Source: Clostridiales bacterium (GTDB lineage Bacteria > Bacillota > Clostridia > DUPQ01). Taken from it: DNA of 45,769 nt. The DNA is taken from positions 115,140 through 160,908 of the forward strand of contig JAGLDS010000001.1 in NCBI GenBank assembly GCA_023145435.1, in the 5' to 3' direction. Each line of letters opens with the position of its first letter. The first letter of the stretch is position 1. This document shows positions 17,215 to 26,946 of this stretch, one piece after another. The notes under the pieces are model-generated. The model searched no databases. It was given only the letters and a program-made list of their open reading frames with translations, and had not been told where the DNA came from. The position numbers and the translations under genes were made by a program.

Positions 17215-18567
17215 ATGGAAAAATCAATAAAAGCATATATTATGAAATATCATATGATAGAAAAAAACGACACAATTTGGGTTGCTTTATCAGGTGGCGC
17301 AGATTCAGTGTGTTTATTACATACTTTATACAAATTAAGTGAATCATTAAAATTCTCTCTTAAAGCCATTCATATTAATCATCAACTAAGACCAAAAGAG
17401 GCAATGAAAGATCAATTGTTTTGTAAAAAACTTTGTAAAAAAATGGAAATACCATTATTGTGTAAAAGTGTAAATGTTAAAGCTTTTCAGCAAGAACATA
17501 AAATGACTTTGGAACAAGCTGGTAGAAAAGTGCGTTATGACATCTTTTCTTTACTTGAGGGGAAGGTAGCTCTTGGCCATCATCAAGATGATCAAGTTGA
17601 AACAATTATTATGAATATTTTACGTGGGACATCAGGTAATGGACTTTTAGGAATAAAACCTGTTAACAGGAAATATATAAGACCACTATTAGACACAAAA
17701 AAACAAGATATACTATTGTATATGGGAAAACACAATCTTTCTTTTCAAACTGATTCAACTAATCAAGATAATCAGTTTATTAGAAATGCAATTAGAAATA
17801 GAGTGCTTCCTTTGTTAGATGAAGTAATGAAAAAAGATGTTAAATCAAATATTTTAAAATTAAGTGATCTAATTTCAAAAGACATGACTTATCTTAATCA
17901 ACAGGCAACTAAAGAAGCATCTATGATACTTAGTAAAAAAAATAAACACGTTCTTATAGATAATAAAAAAATATCATTACTTAACAAGGCCATTGCAACA
18001 AGAGTTTTAAGGCAAGCAATAATTCTTTATAAAGGTAATATTGTTGATATTGAAGCAATTCATATTGAACAATTACTTAATATATGTAATCAAAATAAAA
18101 CAGGAAATGGAATGGATTTACCTGGACAGCTAAGGGTACTTGTGCAATTTGGATATACATATATATATATACCTACAATTATAGAAAAAATTAAGTATGA
18201 ATTAAAAATCCCAGGTGAAGTATATATAAAAGAAAAAAATCTATTAATTACTACCTCTATTTGTAGTGACTATAAAAAAACAAAACCAGATAGTGATACA
18301 CATTATTTTTCATATGATAATATACACAAATCACTTTATATTAGAAACAGGAGTGAAGGTGATATAATTTACCCAGCTAAGGGAAATGGGCATAAAAAGT
18401 TAAAAAAGTATTTTATAGATAAAAAAATTGACAGGTTCCAAAGAAATGATTTATTGCTAATCGTAGAGGGTAATAATATACTATATATTCAAGACCGTGA
18501 ATATGGGAAAGAGTACTTGCCTCAAAATGGGCAAAAAATCTTGAAAATAACAGTTTTAGAAAGGTAG
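17215..18567 (+). CDS. tilS: tRNA(Ile)-lysidine synthetase
   Basis: TilS converts the CAU anticodon wobble C of tRNA-Ile2 to lysidine using ATP and lysine. The PP-loop is SGGADS at residues 26-31, followed by HINHQLRPKEAMKDQ, GHHQDDQVET, and RPLLDTKK blocks, and a C-terminal TilS domain containing RSEGDIIYPAKGNGHKKLKK. At 450 residues the length is normal. The start is only 3 bases after dnaB and has a weak ribosome site, so it is probably translated by coupling. A short TA-repeat near 18154-18171 lies inside the frame. Confidence 0.95.
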   Translation: MEKSIKAYIMKYHMIEKNDTIWVALSGGADSVCLLHTLYKLSESLKFSLKAIHINHQLRPKEAMKDQLFCKKLCKKMEIPLLCKSVNVKAFQQEHKMTLEQAGRKVRYDIFSLLEGKVALGHHQDDQVETIIMNILRGTSGNGLLGIKPVNRKYIRPLLDTKKQDILLYMGKHNLSFQTDSTNQDNQFIRNAIRNRVLPLLDEVMKKDVKSNILKLSDLISKDMTYLNQQATKEASMILSKKNKHVLIDNKKISLLNKAIATRVLRQAIILYKGNIVDIEAIHIEQLLNICNQNKTGNGMDLPGQLRVLVQFGYTYIYIPTIIEKIKYELKIPGEVYIKEKNLLITTSICSDYKKTKPDSDTHYFSYDNIHKSLYIRNRSEGDIIYPAKGNGHKKLKKYFIDKKIDRFQRNDLLLIVEGNNILYIQDREYGKEYLPQNGQKILKITVLER

Positions 18568-18571
18568 TCAT

Positions 18572-19111
18572 ATGCTAGAGAATATTAAAGAAACACTTAT
18601 TAACGAAAAACAGTTACACGAAATGGTTGAAAAGCTTGGGAAACAGATTTCATCTGATTATGAAGGTAAAGAATTAGTATTAATCGGCGTCATGAAAGGC
18701 AGTTTGATATTTATGGCTGATTTACTTAGAGAAATTACTATACCTGTTGAATTTGGTACCATTACAGCTTCTAGCTATGGAGACTCTACTGTGACAAGTG
18801 GTGAAGTTAAAATTGTTAATGATATAGATGTGGATATTGAGAATAAAGAAGTACTATTAATTGAAGATTTAATAGATACTGGACATACCTTAAAATTCCT
18901 ACAAGATTTTTTATCATTAAGTAATCCCAAAAGTATTAAAATTTGTGTTGCGTTTGATAAACCTGCTAGACGAGAAAAGTATGTTAAGATAGATTACAAA
19001 GGCTTAGATATACCAGATGAATTTATTGTTGGATATGGACTAGACTTTGACGAAAAATATCGAAACCTTTCAGCTGTATGTATATTAAAAGAGGAAGCTT
19101 ATAGTAATTAA
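18572..19111 (+). CDS. hpt: Hypoxanthine phosphoribosyltransferase
   Basis: Hpt salvages hypoxanthine and guanine using PRPP. The 179-residue chain carries the PRPP-binding motif VLLIEDLIDTGHTL (about 94-107), the flexible-loop SSYGDSTVTSG, and the VAFDKPARR segment. It starts 4 bases after tilS with AAAGG upstream. The tilS-hpt-ftsH order is conserved in Bacillota. Confidence 0.96.
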   Translation: MLENIKETLINEKQLHEMVEKLGKQISSDYEGKELVLIGVMKGSLIFMADLLREITIPVEFGTITASSYGDSTVTSGEVKIVNDIDVDIENKEVLLIEDLIDTGHTLKFLQDFLSLSNPKSIKICVAFDKPARREKYVKIDYKGLDIPDEFIVGYGLDFDEKYRNLSAVCILKEEAYSN

Positions 19112-19170
19112 GATTGAAATGAGTAAGTACCTGTGTTAACATTAGTAAAGGTTAAAATAGGAGGAAACGA

Positions 19171-20979
19171 TTGAAAAAATTTAAAAACTTAAGCTTTTAT
19201 ATAATATTATTTGTCATATTTTTAATTGTAGTAACATATTTAACAAGTAGTAACCCTATCCCAACATTACCATATTCACAATTTATGGAGCAATTACAAA
19301 TTGGGAATGTAAGCGAAATTACAATTGACGAGTACGATGCAATAATTAATTTAAATAATCCCATACTAGATGGCAACACAGAATTCATAGTAGTATATGG
19401 GGATGAAGCATTATTGGAAGAACAGTTAATTACAGCTAAAGAATCTAATCAGAATTTAGTCATTAAGTTCGTTGCAAATGAAGGCACACCGTGGTGGCTA
19501 TCATTATTACCAACTCTGATTATGATTATTTTATTTGGAGTGTTTTGGTTTTTCATAATCAAACAATCTCAAGGTGGTAATAATAAAGCAATGAGCTTTG
19601 GGAAGAGTAAAGCTAAATTATTAACAGATGAAGATAAGAAAAAAACTTTTGCTGATGTGGCAGGGGCCGTTGAGGAGAAAGAAGAATTAGAAGAAGTTGT
19701 TGAATTTCTTAAAGCTCCTGAAAAGTTTTTAAAATTAGGTGCTAGAATTCCAAAAGGAGTGTTGCTAGTTGGCCCTCCAGGAACAGGTAAAACATTATTA
19801 GCTAAGGCTGTTGCAGGAGAAGCTAATGTACCGTTTTTCAGCATTAGTGGTTCTGATTTTGTAGAAATGTTTGTTGGAGTTGGAGCATCAAGAGTAAGAG
19901 ATTTATTTACTAATGCAAAAAAAAATCTTCCATGTATTGTGTTTATCGATGAGATTGATGCAGTTGGACGACACAGAGGAGCAGGTTTAGGTGGAGGTAA
20001 TGATGAAAGAGAACAAACACTAAATCAGTTACTAGTTGAAATGGATGGCTTTGGTAATAATGAAGGTATTATTATTATCGCAGCTACAAATAGACCAGAT
20101 ATTTTAGATCCTGCGTTGTTACGACCAGGACGTTTTGATAGAAGAGTTACAGTTAATTACCCCGATACAAAGGGACGTGAAGCAATATTAGTAATTCATT
20201 CTAAAGGTAAACCATTAGGTGAAGATGTTAATTTAGAAAATATTGCGAAACTAACACCAATGTTTACAGGTGCAGATATTGAAAATCTAATGAATGAATC
20301 AGCTATTTTAGCTGCAAGACGAAATTTAGAAAAAATTACAATGGCTGAAATTAAGGAATCTATTTTTAAAGTAGCTATTGGACCTGAAAAGAAAAGCAGA
20401 GTAGTAAGTGATTACGAACGTAAATTAACTGCCTACCACGAAGCTGGACATGCAATTGCAACTAAAATTGCATCTACTACTTCAAAAGTTGATAGAGTTT
20501 CAATTATTCCAATTGGTCAGGCAGGTGGATACACGTCATTTAGACCTAATGAGGATAAGTCCTTCTATACTAAGAAACAATTAGAAGAACAAATTATTAT
20601 TTCACTAGGTGGACGAGCAGCAGAAGAAATAGCCTTAGGAGAAATCTCTACAGGAGCATCAAATGATTTACAACAAGCAAACTCTGTAGCTAGAAATATG
20701 ATTATAAAATATGGAATGAGTGATTCCATGAAAAATATTGTATTTGAACAGAGCGATGAAGTTTTCTTAGGTAAAGATTATGGTCATGTGAAGGGTTATT
20801 CAGAAAAGATGGCTTCTAAGATTGATGACGAAGTTAAAATAATACTTGACAATGCTTATGAAACGGTTAAGAATATAATAAACGATAAAATTGATATTTT
20901 ACATAGTATTGCTAATACCTTGTTAGAAAAAGAAAAAATCGAAGAAGAAGAATTCGAACAACTTTTTCAAGAAGCATAA
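19171..20979 (+). CDS. ftsH: ATP-dependent zinc metalloprotease FtsH
   Basis: FtsH is a membrane-bound AAA protease that degrades misfolded and regulatory proteins. The 602-residue chain has two membrane helices (about 8-24 and 110-130) flanking a small extracytoplasmic domain, Walker A GPPGTGKT at 201-208, a Walker [13 protein letters not shown], the second-region RPGRFDRRV arginine fingers, and the zinc motif HEAGH at 423-427. Translation starts at TTG with AGGAGG 6 bases upstream. It is the last gene before the SAM riboswitch; no separate terminator is seen, and the riboswitch terminator may also end this transcript. Confidence 0.98.
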   Translation: MKKFKNLSFYIILFVIFLIVVTYLTSSNPIPTLPYSQFMEQLQIGNVSEITIDEYDAIINLNNPILDGNTEFIVVYGDEALLEEQLITAKESNQNLVIKFVANEGTPWWLSLLPTLIMIILFGVFWFFIIKQSQGGNNKAMSFGKSKAKLLTDEDKKKTFADVAGAVEEKEELEEVVEFLKAPEKFLKLGARIPKGVLLVGPPGTGKTLLAKAVAGEANVPFFSISGSDFVEMFVGVGASRVRDLFTNAKKNLPCIVFIDEIDAVGRHRGAGLGGGNDEREQTLNQLLVEMDGFGNNEGIIIIAATNRPDILDPALLRPGRFDRRVTVNYPDTKGREAILVIHSKGKPLGEDVNLENIAKLTPMFTGADIENLMNESAILAARRNLEKITMAEIKESIFKVAIGPEKKSRVVSDYERKLTAYHEAGHAIATKIASTTSKVDRVSIIPIGQAGGYTSFRPNEDKSFYTKKQLEEQIIISLGGRAAEEIALGEISTGASNDLQQANSVARNMIIKYGMSDSMKNIVFEQSDEVFLGKDYGHVKGYSEKMASKIDDEVKIILDNAYETVKNIINDKIDILHSIANTLLEKEKIEEEEFEQLFQEA

Positions 20980-21000
20980 TACAATTAATAATTGATAACA

Positions 21001-21085
21001 TCCTTATCAAGAGTGACGGAGGGACAGGCCCGATGAAGTCCGGCAACCAGCAAAGCATGGTGCTACATCCTGAAAAGATGAGGTT
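21001..21085 (+). promoter_or_regulatory. SAM-I (S-box) riboswitch aptamer
   Basis: The sequence matches the S-box core: P1 CCTTATC (21002-21008) pairs with GATGAGG (21077-21083). Between them are the conserved CAAGAGTGACGGAGGGAC, the GGCCCGATGAA kink-turn region and CCGGCAACC. The 3' arm of P1 (ATGAGG, 21078-21083) can instead pair with CCTCAT (21091-21096) as an antiterminator. SAM binding would hold P1 closed and allow the terminator to form, switching off metK and whatever is co-transcribed with it. Confidence 0.95.
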
Positions 21086-21112
21086 AACACCCTCATTGAG
21101 GGTGTTTTTTTT
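21086..21112 (+). terminator. SAM-riboswitch-controlled terminator
   Basis: Perfect 9-bp stem AACACCCTC-ATT-GAGGGTGTT followed by T6. It overlaps the antiterminator strand, so it is the expression platform of the S-box. The metK ribosome site AGGAGG starts at 21113 immediately afterwards. Confidence 0.93.
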
Positions 21113-21128
21113 AGGAGGAAAGAAGAAT

Positions 21129-22286
21129 ATGAAAAATTTATTTACGTCAGAATCAGTAACAGAAGGACATCCAGATAAAATGTGTGATCAAATTTCTGAT
21201 GCCATTTTAGATGAAATATTAGAAAAAGACAGTGAAGCTAGGGTTGCGTGTGAAACTGTCACTACTACTGGGCTTGTTATGGTCATGGGAGAAATTACTA
21301 CTAACTGTTATGTTGATATTCCTAAGATTGTAAGAAAAACAGTAAAAGACATTGGATATGTAAGAGCTAAATACGGGTTTGATGGAGATACTTGTTCTGT
21401 AATAACTTCACTTGATGAACAATCAAGAGATATTGCAATGGGCGTTGATAGTGCATATGATAACGATGCAACTAACGGAGCTGGAGATCAGGGAATGATG
21501 TTTGGATTTGCTTGTAATGAAACTAAACAATTAATGCCCTATCCAATTATGAAAGCGCATGAACTTACAAGGCGTTTAGCTTATGTTAGAAAACAAGGTA
21601 TTCTTGACTATTTGCGGCCTGATGGGAAAAGTCAAGTAACCGTTGAGTACGATGAGTTTCACCAACCAAAGAGAATCGAAGCTGTAGTAGTTTCCTCTCA
21701 ACATTCAGCTAGTATTAATATTGAACAATTACGAAGTGATATAAAAAAGAATGTAATTGATGAAATAATTGATGGTAATTTAATTGATAGTGATACAAAA
21801 ATATTAATAAATCCTACAGGACGTTTTGTTATTGGGGGACCAAAAGGTGATTCTGGATTAACGGGTAGGAAAATTATTGTAGATACTTATGGAGGAATGG
21901 GTAGACATGGAGGAGGAGCCTTCTCTGGGAAGGACCCTAGTAAAGTAGATAGATCAGCAGCTTATGCTGCTAGATATGTTGCGAAGAATATTGTAGCATC
22001 AGGTGCGGCTGATCGTTGTGAAGTTCAATTGGCGTACGCTATTGGTGTAGCAGAACCTGTATCAATTAATGTTAATACTTTTGGTACTGCAAATGTAAGA
22101 GAAGAAAAAATTATCAGAGCAATTAGAGAACTATTTGATTTAACACCACAAGGTATTATTAAAAAGTTACAACTTAAAAAACCTATTTATTTACAAACAG
22201 CATCATATGGACATTTCGGTAGAGATGATTTAAACTTGACTTGGGAAAACACCGATGTAGCAGATCAAATAGCAAAACTTTTATAA
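21129..22286 (+). CDS. metK: S-adenosylmethionine synthetase
   Basis: MetK makes SAM from methionine and ATP. The 385-residue chain has [17 protein letters not shown], the metal and ATP loop [17 protein letters not shown], and the [21 protein letters not shown] and [17 protein letters not shown] blocks. The ATG at 21129 follows AGGAGG; an open frame extends upstream to 21033 but that stretch is the riboswitch. Feedback from its own product through the S-box is expected. The pilin-like gene starts about 5 bases after the stop. Confidence 0.98.
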   Translation: MKNLFTSESVTEGHPDKMCDQISDAILDEILEKDSEARVACETVTTTGLVMVMGEITTNCYVDIPKIVRKTVKDIGYVRAKYGFDGDTCSVITSLDEQSRDIAMGVDSAYDNDATNGAGDQGMMFGFACNETKQLMPYPIMKAHELTRRLAYVRKQGILDYLRPDGKSQVTVEYDEFHQPKRIEAVVVSSQHSASINIEQLRSDIKKNVIDEIIDGNLIDSDTKILINPTGRFVIGGPKGDSGLTGRKIIVDTYGGMGRHGGGAFSGKDPSKVDRSAAYAARYVAKNIVASGAADRCEVQLAYAIGVAEPVSINVNTFGTANVREEKIIRAIRELFDLTPQGIIKKLQLKKPIYLQTASYGHFGRDDLNLTWENTDVADQIAKLL

Positions 22287-22291
22287 AGGAT

Positions 22292-22858
22292 GTGAGTGAT
22301 ATTAGAAATAACCACCATGGGTTTTCAATAATTGAATTAATAATTGTTATAGTAGTTATTGGGATTTTAGTAGCCATAGCTATTCCTGTATATCAAACTG
22401 TAACCAAAAATTCTATAGATACAGTTCTAAGTTTCAACGTTAGAAGTGTAAATAATATTGTTGCTATTCAAGTTAGAAACTATGAAATCACAGCTTTTTT
22501 CAGTGAAGATAATAGTGAAGAAACGTTATCAAAACAATTGGAAATTGATTTAGCAAAAGAAGGTAGTATTATTGGTTCAGATGATAATGATAATAAATTT
22601 AATGTTATTAATCCAGTATCTGAAAAAAAGACAATTGTTAAACAAAGTAGCTTAACTGGGCTGTTGACACCTGCAATATTAATAACTAATAATGACAAAT
22701 TAAATCCCGATAGTTTGTCTGTATCTAATGGTGAAAGACACTCGTTGGTTGGAACGATTGTGATATACTTAAGTAACTCTCATTTACCTATTAGTATTTA
22801 TGCTTTTGATAAAAATGGAGAGATGTTAGATGACTCGCGATTGGACGTATATCAATAA
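22292..22858 (+). CDS. Type IV pilin-like (prepilin) protein
   Basis: The N-terminus reads NNHHG|FSIIELIIVIVVIGILV, a class III prepilin signal: a short charged leader, cleavage after glycine by a prepilin peptidase, phenylalanine at +1 and glutamate at +5, then a membrane helix. The rest is a small variable domain of about 155 residues, as in pseudopilins. The start is uncertain. GTG at 22292 gives a 10-residue leader but lies very close to AAAGGATG; a rarer ATT at 22301 has better spacing. An ATG upstream would lie inside metK. It sits between metK and recD2, and recD2 begins immediately after its stop. No pilus assembly genes are in the window. Confidence 0.8.
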   Translation: MSDIRNNHHGFSIIELIIVIVVIGILVAIAIPVYQTVTKNSIDTVLSFNVRSVNNIVAIQVRNYEITAFFSEDNSEETLSKQLEIDLAKEGSIIGSDDNDNKFNVINPVSEKKTIVKQSSLTGLLTPAILITNNDKLNPDSLSVSNGERHSLVGTIVIYLSNSHLPISIYAFDKNGEMLDDSRLDVYQ

Positions 22859-25027
22859 ATGAGTGAAACAATATTAATTACAGGATACATAGATGATGTC
22901 ATATTCTTAAACGCACAAAACGGCTATGCCGTTTTTAAATTACTTCAAGAAAATACAAAAATTACTTGTGTAGGAATAATTCCAGCAGTTAGAGCTGGAG
23001 AATTAGTCGAGTTAACTGGTAATTGGGTTTTACATAAAACTTTTGGTAGGCAATTTGGTTTTAATTCAGCTAGCAGGCAATTACCAGATACCAATGATGC
23101 TTTGGTTAAATATTTAGCATCTGGTCTTGTTAAAGGAATTGGTAAAAAAATAGCTTTACGAATTGTTGAAAAATTTGGTAATCAAACTTCATACATTATT
23201 GAAAATGATCCAATCCAATTAGCAACAATAAAAGGTATATCTACTGAAAAAGCCTTACAAGTTGGTGAAAGTATTGTTAATCAAAAAAATCTAGCTGCTG
23301 TTGTTCTTCTTTTTTCAAAACATGGAATAAATGCGAATTATGCAGTTAAAGCTTATCAATTCTTTGGAGATGAAACAATAGATATTATTAATAGAAATCC
23401 ATATTCCTTATGTAATGAAGATGTGGGATTAACTTTTAAACAAGCTGATCGCATTGCTTCCGTTTTAGGTTTGCTTATTGATGCACCTGAGAGGATTGTT
23501 GCAGGGATTGAATATGTATTACTTAAAGCTGCACAATCAGGAAGTACATACCTACCACTACAGGAATTAATCATGAATACATCAAGTAAACTTAGAGTGG
23601 ATGAAATAGCTGTTAAAACTGAATTAACAATGTGTTTTAACAGTGATATATTAATATATGATCGTGAAAAAATATATTTACCAAAATACTTCCAAGCAGA
23701 AGAATACGTGTCTAACAGAATAAAGAGTTTACTAAAACTTGATTATTCGCACAATAGTGAAATTATTGAAGAACGGTTGGCAACTGTCTTAGATAAAATG
23801 CATTTAACTTTAGATGATAATCAGATTTTAGCTATTAAAAAATCCTTATTTAGTGGTGTTAGTATTATTTCAGGAGGGCCTGGAACAGGTAAAACAACAA
23901 TTATTAAAGTATTAATTGATACATTGTTTATGATGGGTTTAAAATTTTCATTAACAGCTCCTACAGGTCGGGCATCTAAAAAAATGGAACAATACAGCGT
24001 TTTTAAAGCAAAAACCATACATCGCTTATTAGAGGTAGATATGATAGCTAGCCATGGGGAAACTGTATTCGCGAAAAATGAGCATGACCCATTAGATTGT
24101 GATGTAATAATTGTTGATGAAGTATCAATGGTAGATATATTACTATTTCAATCACTACTAAAGGCAATTCCCTCTGGTGGACGATTAGTATTAATTGGTG
24201 ATTGCGACCAATTACCAGCAATTGGGCCTGGCTTAGTTTTAAGCGATTTATTAAACTCTGAAAAGGTACCATATTCATTATTAACGAAAATTTATAGGCA
24301 AGAAGAATTTAGTTTAATTCCACAGTTTTCGCAAGATATTATAAACGGGAAATTTATAGAACAATTTTATGACAATAAAGAAATAATTAATATTCCATGT
24401 CAGCGAAATGAAGAGACATTACAACAAGTATTGAATGTGTATCAGCAGTTAACAAAATCAAATAGTGATGTTCAATTAATTACTCCTAGTAAAAAAGGAA
24501 CATTAGGTACAATTAATTTAAACAAAGTTATGCAAGAAAATTGTAATAAAAAAAGGACAAACAAAATTGAAAAAGTTTTTCCAACTAGAATTTTTAGAGA
24601 AGATGATAAAGTCATGCAAATAAGAAATAACTATAATCTATATTATAGAAACCAGACAGAAGAAGGGTTTGGAATTTATAATGGAGATATTGGGGTGATT
24701 TCTGAAATTAACTTACATGAAAAAACGGTTAATGTATTATTTGAAGAAGAAAAAAAGGTTACATATGAATTTTCAGAGTTAGATCAACTTGAACTAGCTT
24801 ATAGCATTACGGTTCATAAAAGTCAGGGGAGTGAATATGACTGTGTCATTATTCCTCTATACAATGCATATGAAGCATTACTAAATAGAAATCTATTTTA
24901 TACAGCAGTAACACGAGCTAAAAAACAGGTATATTTGATTGGGGATAATAATATTATTAGAAGGATGATTAATAACATAGAAATTAACAAACGATATTCA
25001 GGATTGTTGGAAATGTTACTAATCTAA
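22859..25027 (+). CDS. recD2: RecD2-type DNA helicase
   Basis: RecD2 is a 5'-3' SF1B helicase found in organisms without RecBC, acting in repair and recombination. The 722-residue chain has an N-terminal OB-like and helix-hairpin-helix region (KGIGKKIALRIVEKFG, then IKGISTEKALQVGE), Walker A GGPGTGKT at 339-346, VIIVDEVSMVD, GDCDQLPAIGPGLVLSDLL, and the C-terminal motifs ELAYSITVHKSQGSE and FYTAVTRAKK. It begins directly after the pilin-like stop with a weak ribosome site, indicating translational coupling. comF follows after 14 bases. Confidence 0.96.
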   Translation: MSETILITGYIDDVIFLNAQNGYAVFKLLQENTKITCVGIIPAVRAGELVELTGNWVLHKTFGRQFGFNSASRQLPDTNDALVKYLASGLVKGIGKKIALRIVEKFGNQTSYIIENDPIQLATIKGISTEKALQVGESIVNQKNLAAVVLLFSKHGINANYAVKAYQFFGDETIDIINRNPYSLCNEDVGLTFKQADRIASVLGLLIDAPERIVAGIEYVLLKAAQSGSTYLPLQELIMNTSSKLRVDEIAVKTELTMCFNSDILIYDREKIYLPKYFQAEEYVSNRIKSLLKLDYSHNSEIIEERLATVLDKMHLTLDDNQILAIKKSLFSGVSIISGGPGTGKTTIIKVLIDTLFMMGLKFSLTAPTGRASKKMEQYSVFKAKTIHRLLEVDMIASHGETVFAKNEHDPLDCDVIIVDEVSMVDILLFQSLLKAIPSGGRLVLIGDCDQLPAIGPGLVLSDLLNSEKVPYSLLTKIYRQEEFSLIPQFSQDIINGKFIEQFYDNKEIINIPCQRNEETLQQVLNVYQQLTKSNSDVQLITPSKKGTLGTINLNKVMQENCNKKRTNKIEKVFPTRIFREDDKVMQIRNNYNLYYRNQTEEGFGIYNGDIGVISEINLHEKTVNVLFEEEKKVTYEFSELDQLELAYSITVHKSQGSEYDCVIIPLYNAYEALLNRNLFYTAVTRAKKQVYLIGDNNIIRRMINNIEINKRYSGLLEMLLI

Positions 25028-25041
25028 GATGAGGTATATTA

Positions 25042-25653
25042 ATGAACCTTACAAGGTATTTGTTTTCTAATCAATGCTTTCTTTGTCAAAAAGAAAGTAA
25101 TAAATTAATAGGAGGAGTATGTTCTAAGTGTAGTGACTTATTACCAACTACTGTAAAATATTTTCATAATTTATATTATTTTCTTGATTATAAATTAGAA
25201 AAAGACTATTTCATACTACAGGCGAAACAATATAATAAACCGGTTTATCTGAAAAGATTTACATCCTTTTGTGGAGAACTCTTACAAAAACAAAATATGA
25301 AGAAAGGTATAGTAACTTACGTACCTATTCATAACAAAATAGCTGGTAAAAGAGGATTTAATCAAAGTGAAGTTATTGCCAAAGTATTAGCAAAAAAACT
25401 AGATATGCCTTGTGTAAAATTACTTAAAAAAACAAAACAAACAGCTTTTCAAAAAGAACTACATGTAAAAGAAAGAAAGAAAAATTTAATTGGTGTATTT
25501 TCAAGAATAAATAAATTTATTTCAAGTGAACTAATTTATCTAGTTGATGATATTACAACAACTGGTAGTACACTAAAAGAATGCGAGAAAGTGTTGCTTT
25601 CAACCGGTTTTAAAAAAGTCATGTTTATTACATTAGCTAGAGTAAAAAAATAG
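25042..25653 (+). CDS. comF: ComF family protein (phosphoribosyltransferase fold)
   Basis: ComF-type proteins are needed for transport of DNA across the membrane in naturally transformable bacteria. The 203-residue chain has an N-terminal four-cysteine zinc motif (CFLCQK...CSKC), a central segment YVPIHNKIAGKRGFNQSE, and a C-terminal PRTase loop LVDDITTTGSTLKEC. It starts with ATG after GAGGT. It closes the metK-pilin-recD2-comF run. The helicase ComFA is not adjacent, and RecD2 stands where it might be. A 30-bp palindrome follows 25 bases after the stop. Confidence 0.9.
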   Translation: MNLTRYLFSNQCFLCQKESNKLIGGVCSKCSDLLPTTVKYFHNLYYFLDYKLEKDYFILQAKQYNKPVYLKRFTSFCGELLQKQNMKKGIVTYVPIHNKIAGKRGFNQSEVIAKVLAKKLDMPCVKLLKKTKQTAFQKELHVKERKKNLIGVFSRINKFISSELIYLVDDITTTGSTLKECEKVLLSTGFKKVMFITLARVKK

Positions 25654-25661
25654 TTATTAAC

Positions 25662-25708
25662 ATATCCACACTAATTAACAAAGATATCCACAATTGTGGA
25701 TATCTTTG
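25662..25708. repeat. 30-bp perfect palindrome with DnaA-box-like nonamers
   Basis: The palindrome spans 25679-25708, perfect and without a spacer, centred on AATT. Each arm carries ATATCCACA (25684-25692 and, inverted, 25695-25703), and a third copy lies at 25662-25670. ATATCCACA differs from the DnaA box TTATCCACA at one base. As RNA it would fold into a strong hairpin after comF, but no T-run follows, so it is a poor intrinsic terminator. It may be a DnaA-binding cluster or a terminator of unusual form. Confidence 0.6.
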
Positions 25709-25781
25709 CTGTGTTAGTAAAAAAATATCTTATACTGAAAATAGTTAAATTAATTATGATTATTAATATAATATTTTAAGG

Positions 25782-25787
25782 TATAAT
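25782..25787 (+). promoter_or_regulatory. -10 element before the FAD reductase gene
   Basis: A perfect TATAAT at 25782-25787 lies 24 bases before the GTG start; the -35 region (ATTATT at 17-base spacing) is poor. The ribosome site AAAGGAG is good. Confidence 0.4.
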
Positions 25788-25811
25788 AGAGAAACAAAGG
25801 AGTAATTAACA

Positions 25812-26878
25812 GTGAATAATATAGTTTATGATATTGCAATTATTGGAGCGGGTCCTGCTGGTAGTACTCTTGCTAGATACCTTGATGAAAAGTATAAAGT
25901 AGTTATTATTGACAAAAAAATAAAGAGATTAGTGAAAAAAATGAAAAATGTTGTGGAGGATTATTAGCACCTGATGCACAAAAAATGTTAGCAAAGCTAA
26001 ATTTAGGGGTGCCAAAATCAGTGTTAGAAGAACCACAAATATTCGCTGTGAAAACCCATGATTTTGACAACAATTTAACTAGATACTATCAACGATTTTA
26101 TATTAATGTTAATAGAAGCAAGTTTGACAAGTGGTTATTATCATATGTCCCAAGTGATGTGAGAATTTTATATAACAGTGTATACAAGAACTATGAAAAA
26201 GATGGAAAACTATACAAAGTTAATTATATATCTAGTCAAAAAAAACAGTACTTACATTGTAAAATACTAATAGGTGCTGATGGTGCTATTTCTAAAGTAA
26301 GAAAACAAGCTTTTAATAACCATACACCAGATAAATATATTTCTATTCAAAAGTGGTATAAAACTAAAAATAGCATGCCATATTTTTTATCAGTATTTGA
26401 CAGAGAATTAACTGATTTTTACTCTTGGGTAATAAAAAAAGATAAACACTTGATTATTGGTAGTGCTTTTAAAAAGGGTGATGATCCTAATAAAAAGTTT
26501 GATTTATTAATTAGTAAACTTTTAAAACATGGATATGATATTGGTGATGAAGTTAAAAAAGAAGGTACTTATATTAACAGAACAAGAAAATTAAAACAAA
26601 TTGCATTAGTAAATGAGAAGGTTGCTTTAGTAGGAGAGGCAGCAGGATTAATTAGTCCATCTTCGGCTGAAGGAATTAGTTATGCATTAAGTAGTGGATA
26701 TAAATTAGCTAAAGCAATTAATAAAGGTATTGCATTTGAAAAGAACTATAAAAAATCAATGAGAAAGCTAGTATTAAATATTTTTATAAAAAATATAAAA
26801 ATTCCTGCAATGTATAATTCTCATATTAGAAAAATGATTATGAAAAGTGGATTAAATAATCTTAAGATTTTATCATAA
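25812..26878 (+). pseudogene. Geranylgeranyl-reductase-like FAD oxidoreductase, frameshifted
   Basis: The gene begins at GTG 25812 with a dinucleotide-binding motif ([19 protein letters not shown]). At the A7 run 25914-25920 the frame breaks: frame 1 ends at a stop about 18 codons later, while the -1 frame continues as [19 protein letters not shown], the conserved block expected next, then runs intact to 26878 with VALVGEAAGLISPSSAEG near the end. One extra A restores a full reading frame. The long intact remainder suggests a recent mutation, a homopolymer sequencing error, or slippage decoding. The family includes archaeal-type prenyl reductases and many uncharacterised bacterial flavoproteins; no lipid genes are nearby. 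Confidence 0.85.
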
Positions 26879-26946
26879 ATTGAAAAACATTCTTTAAATA
26901 GATATAATACTGAATTAGAGTTAATGAAAATTTAAGGAGTTTATTC

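Noticed and set aside
18154-18171. TA dinucleotide run inside tilS
   Set aside because: It stays in frame as YTYIYIP in a beta-rich region; simple repeats are expected in such AT-rich DNA.
25914-25920. A7 run as a programmed -1 frameshift site
   Set aside because: Slippage is possible, but no stimulatory hairpin or upstream Shine-Dalgarno is evident and this family is not known for it; an indel or sequencing error is simpler.
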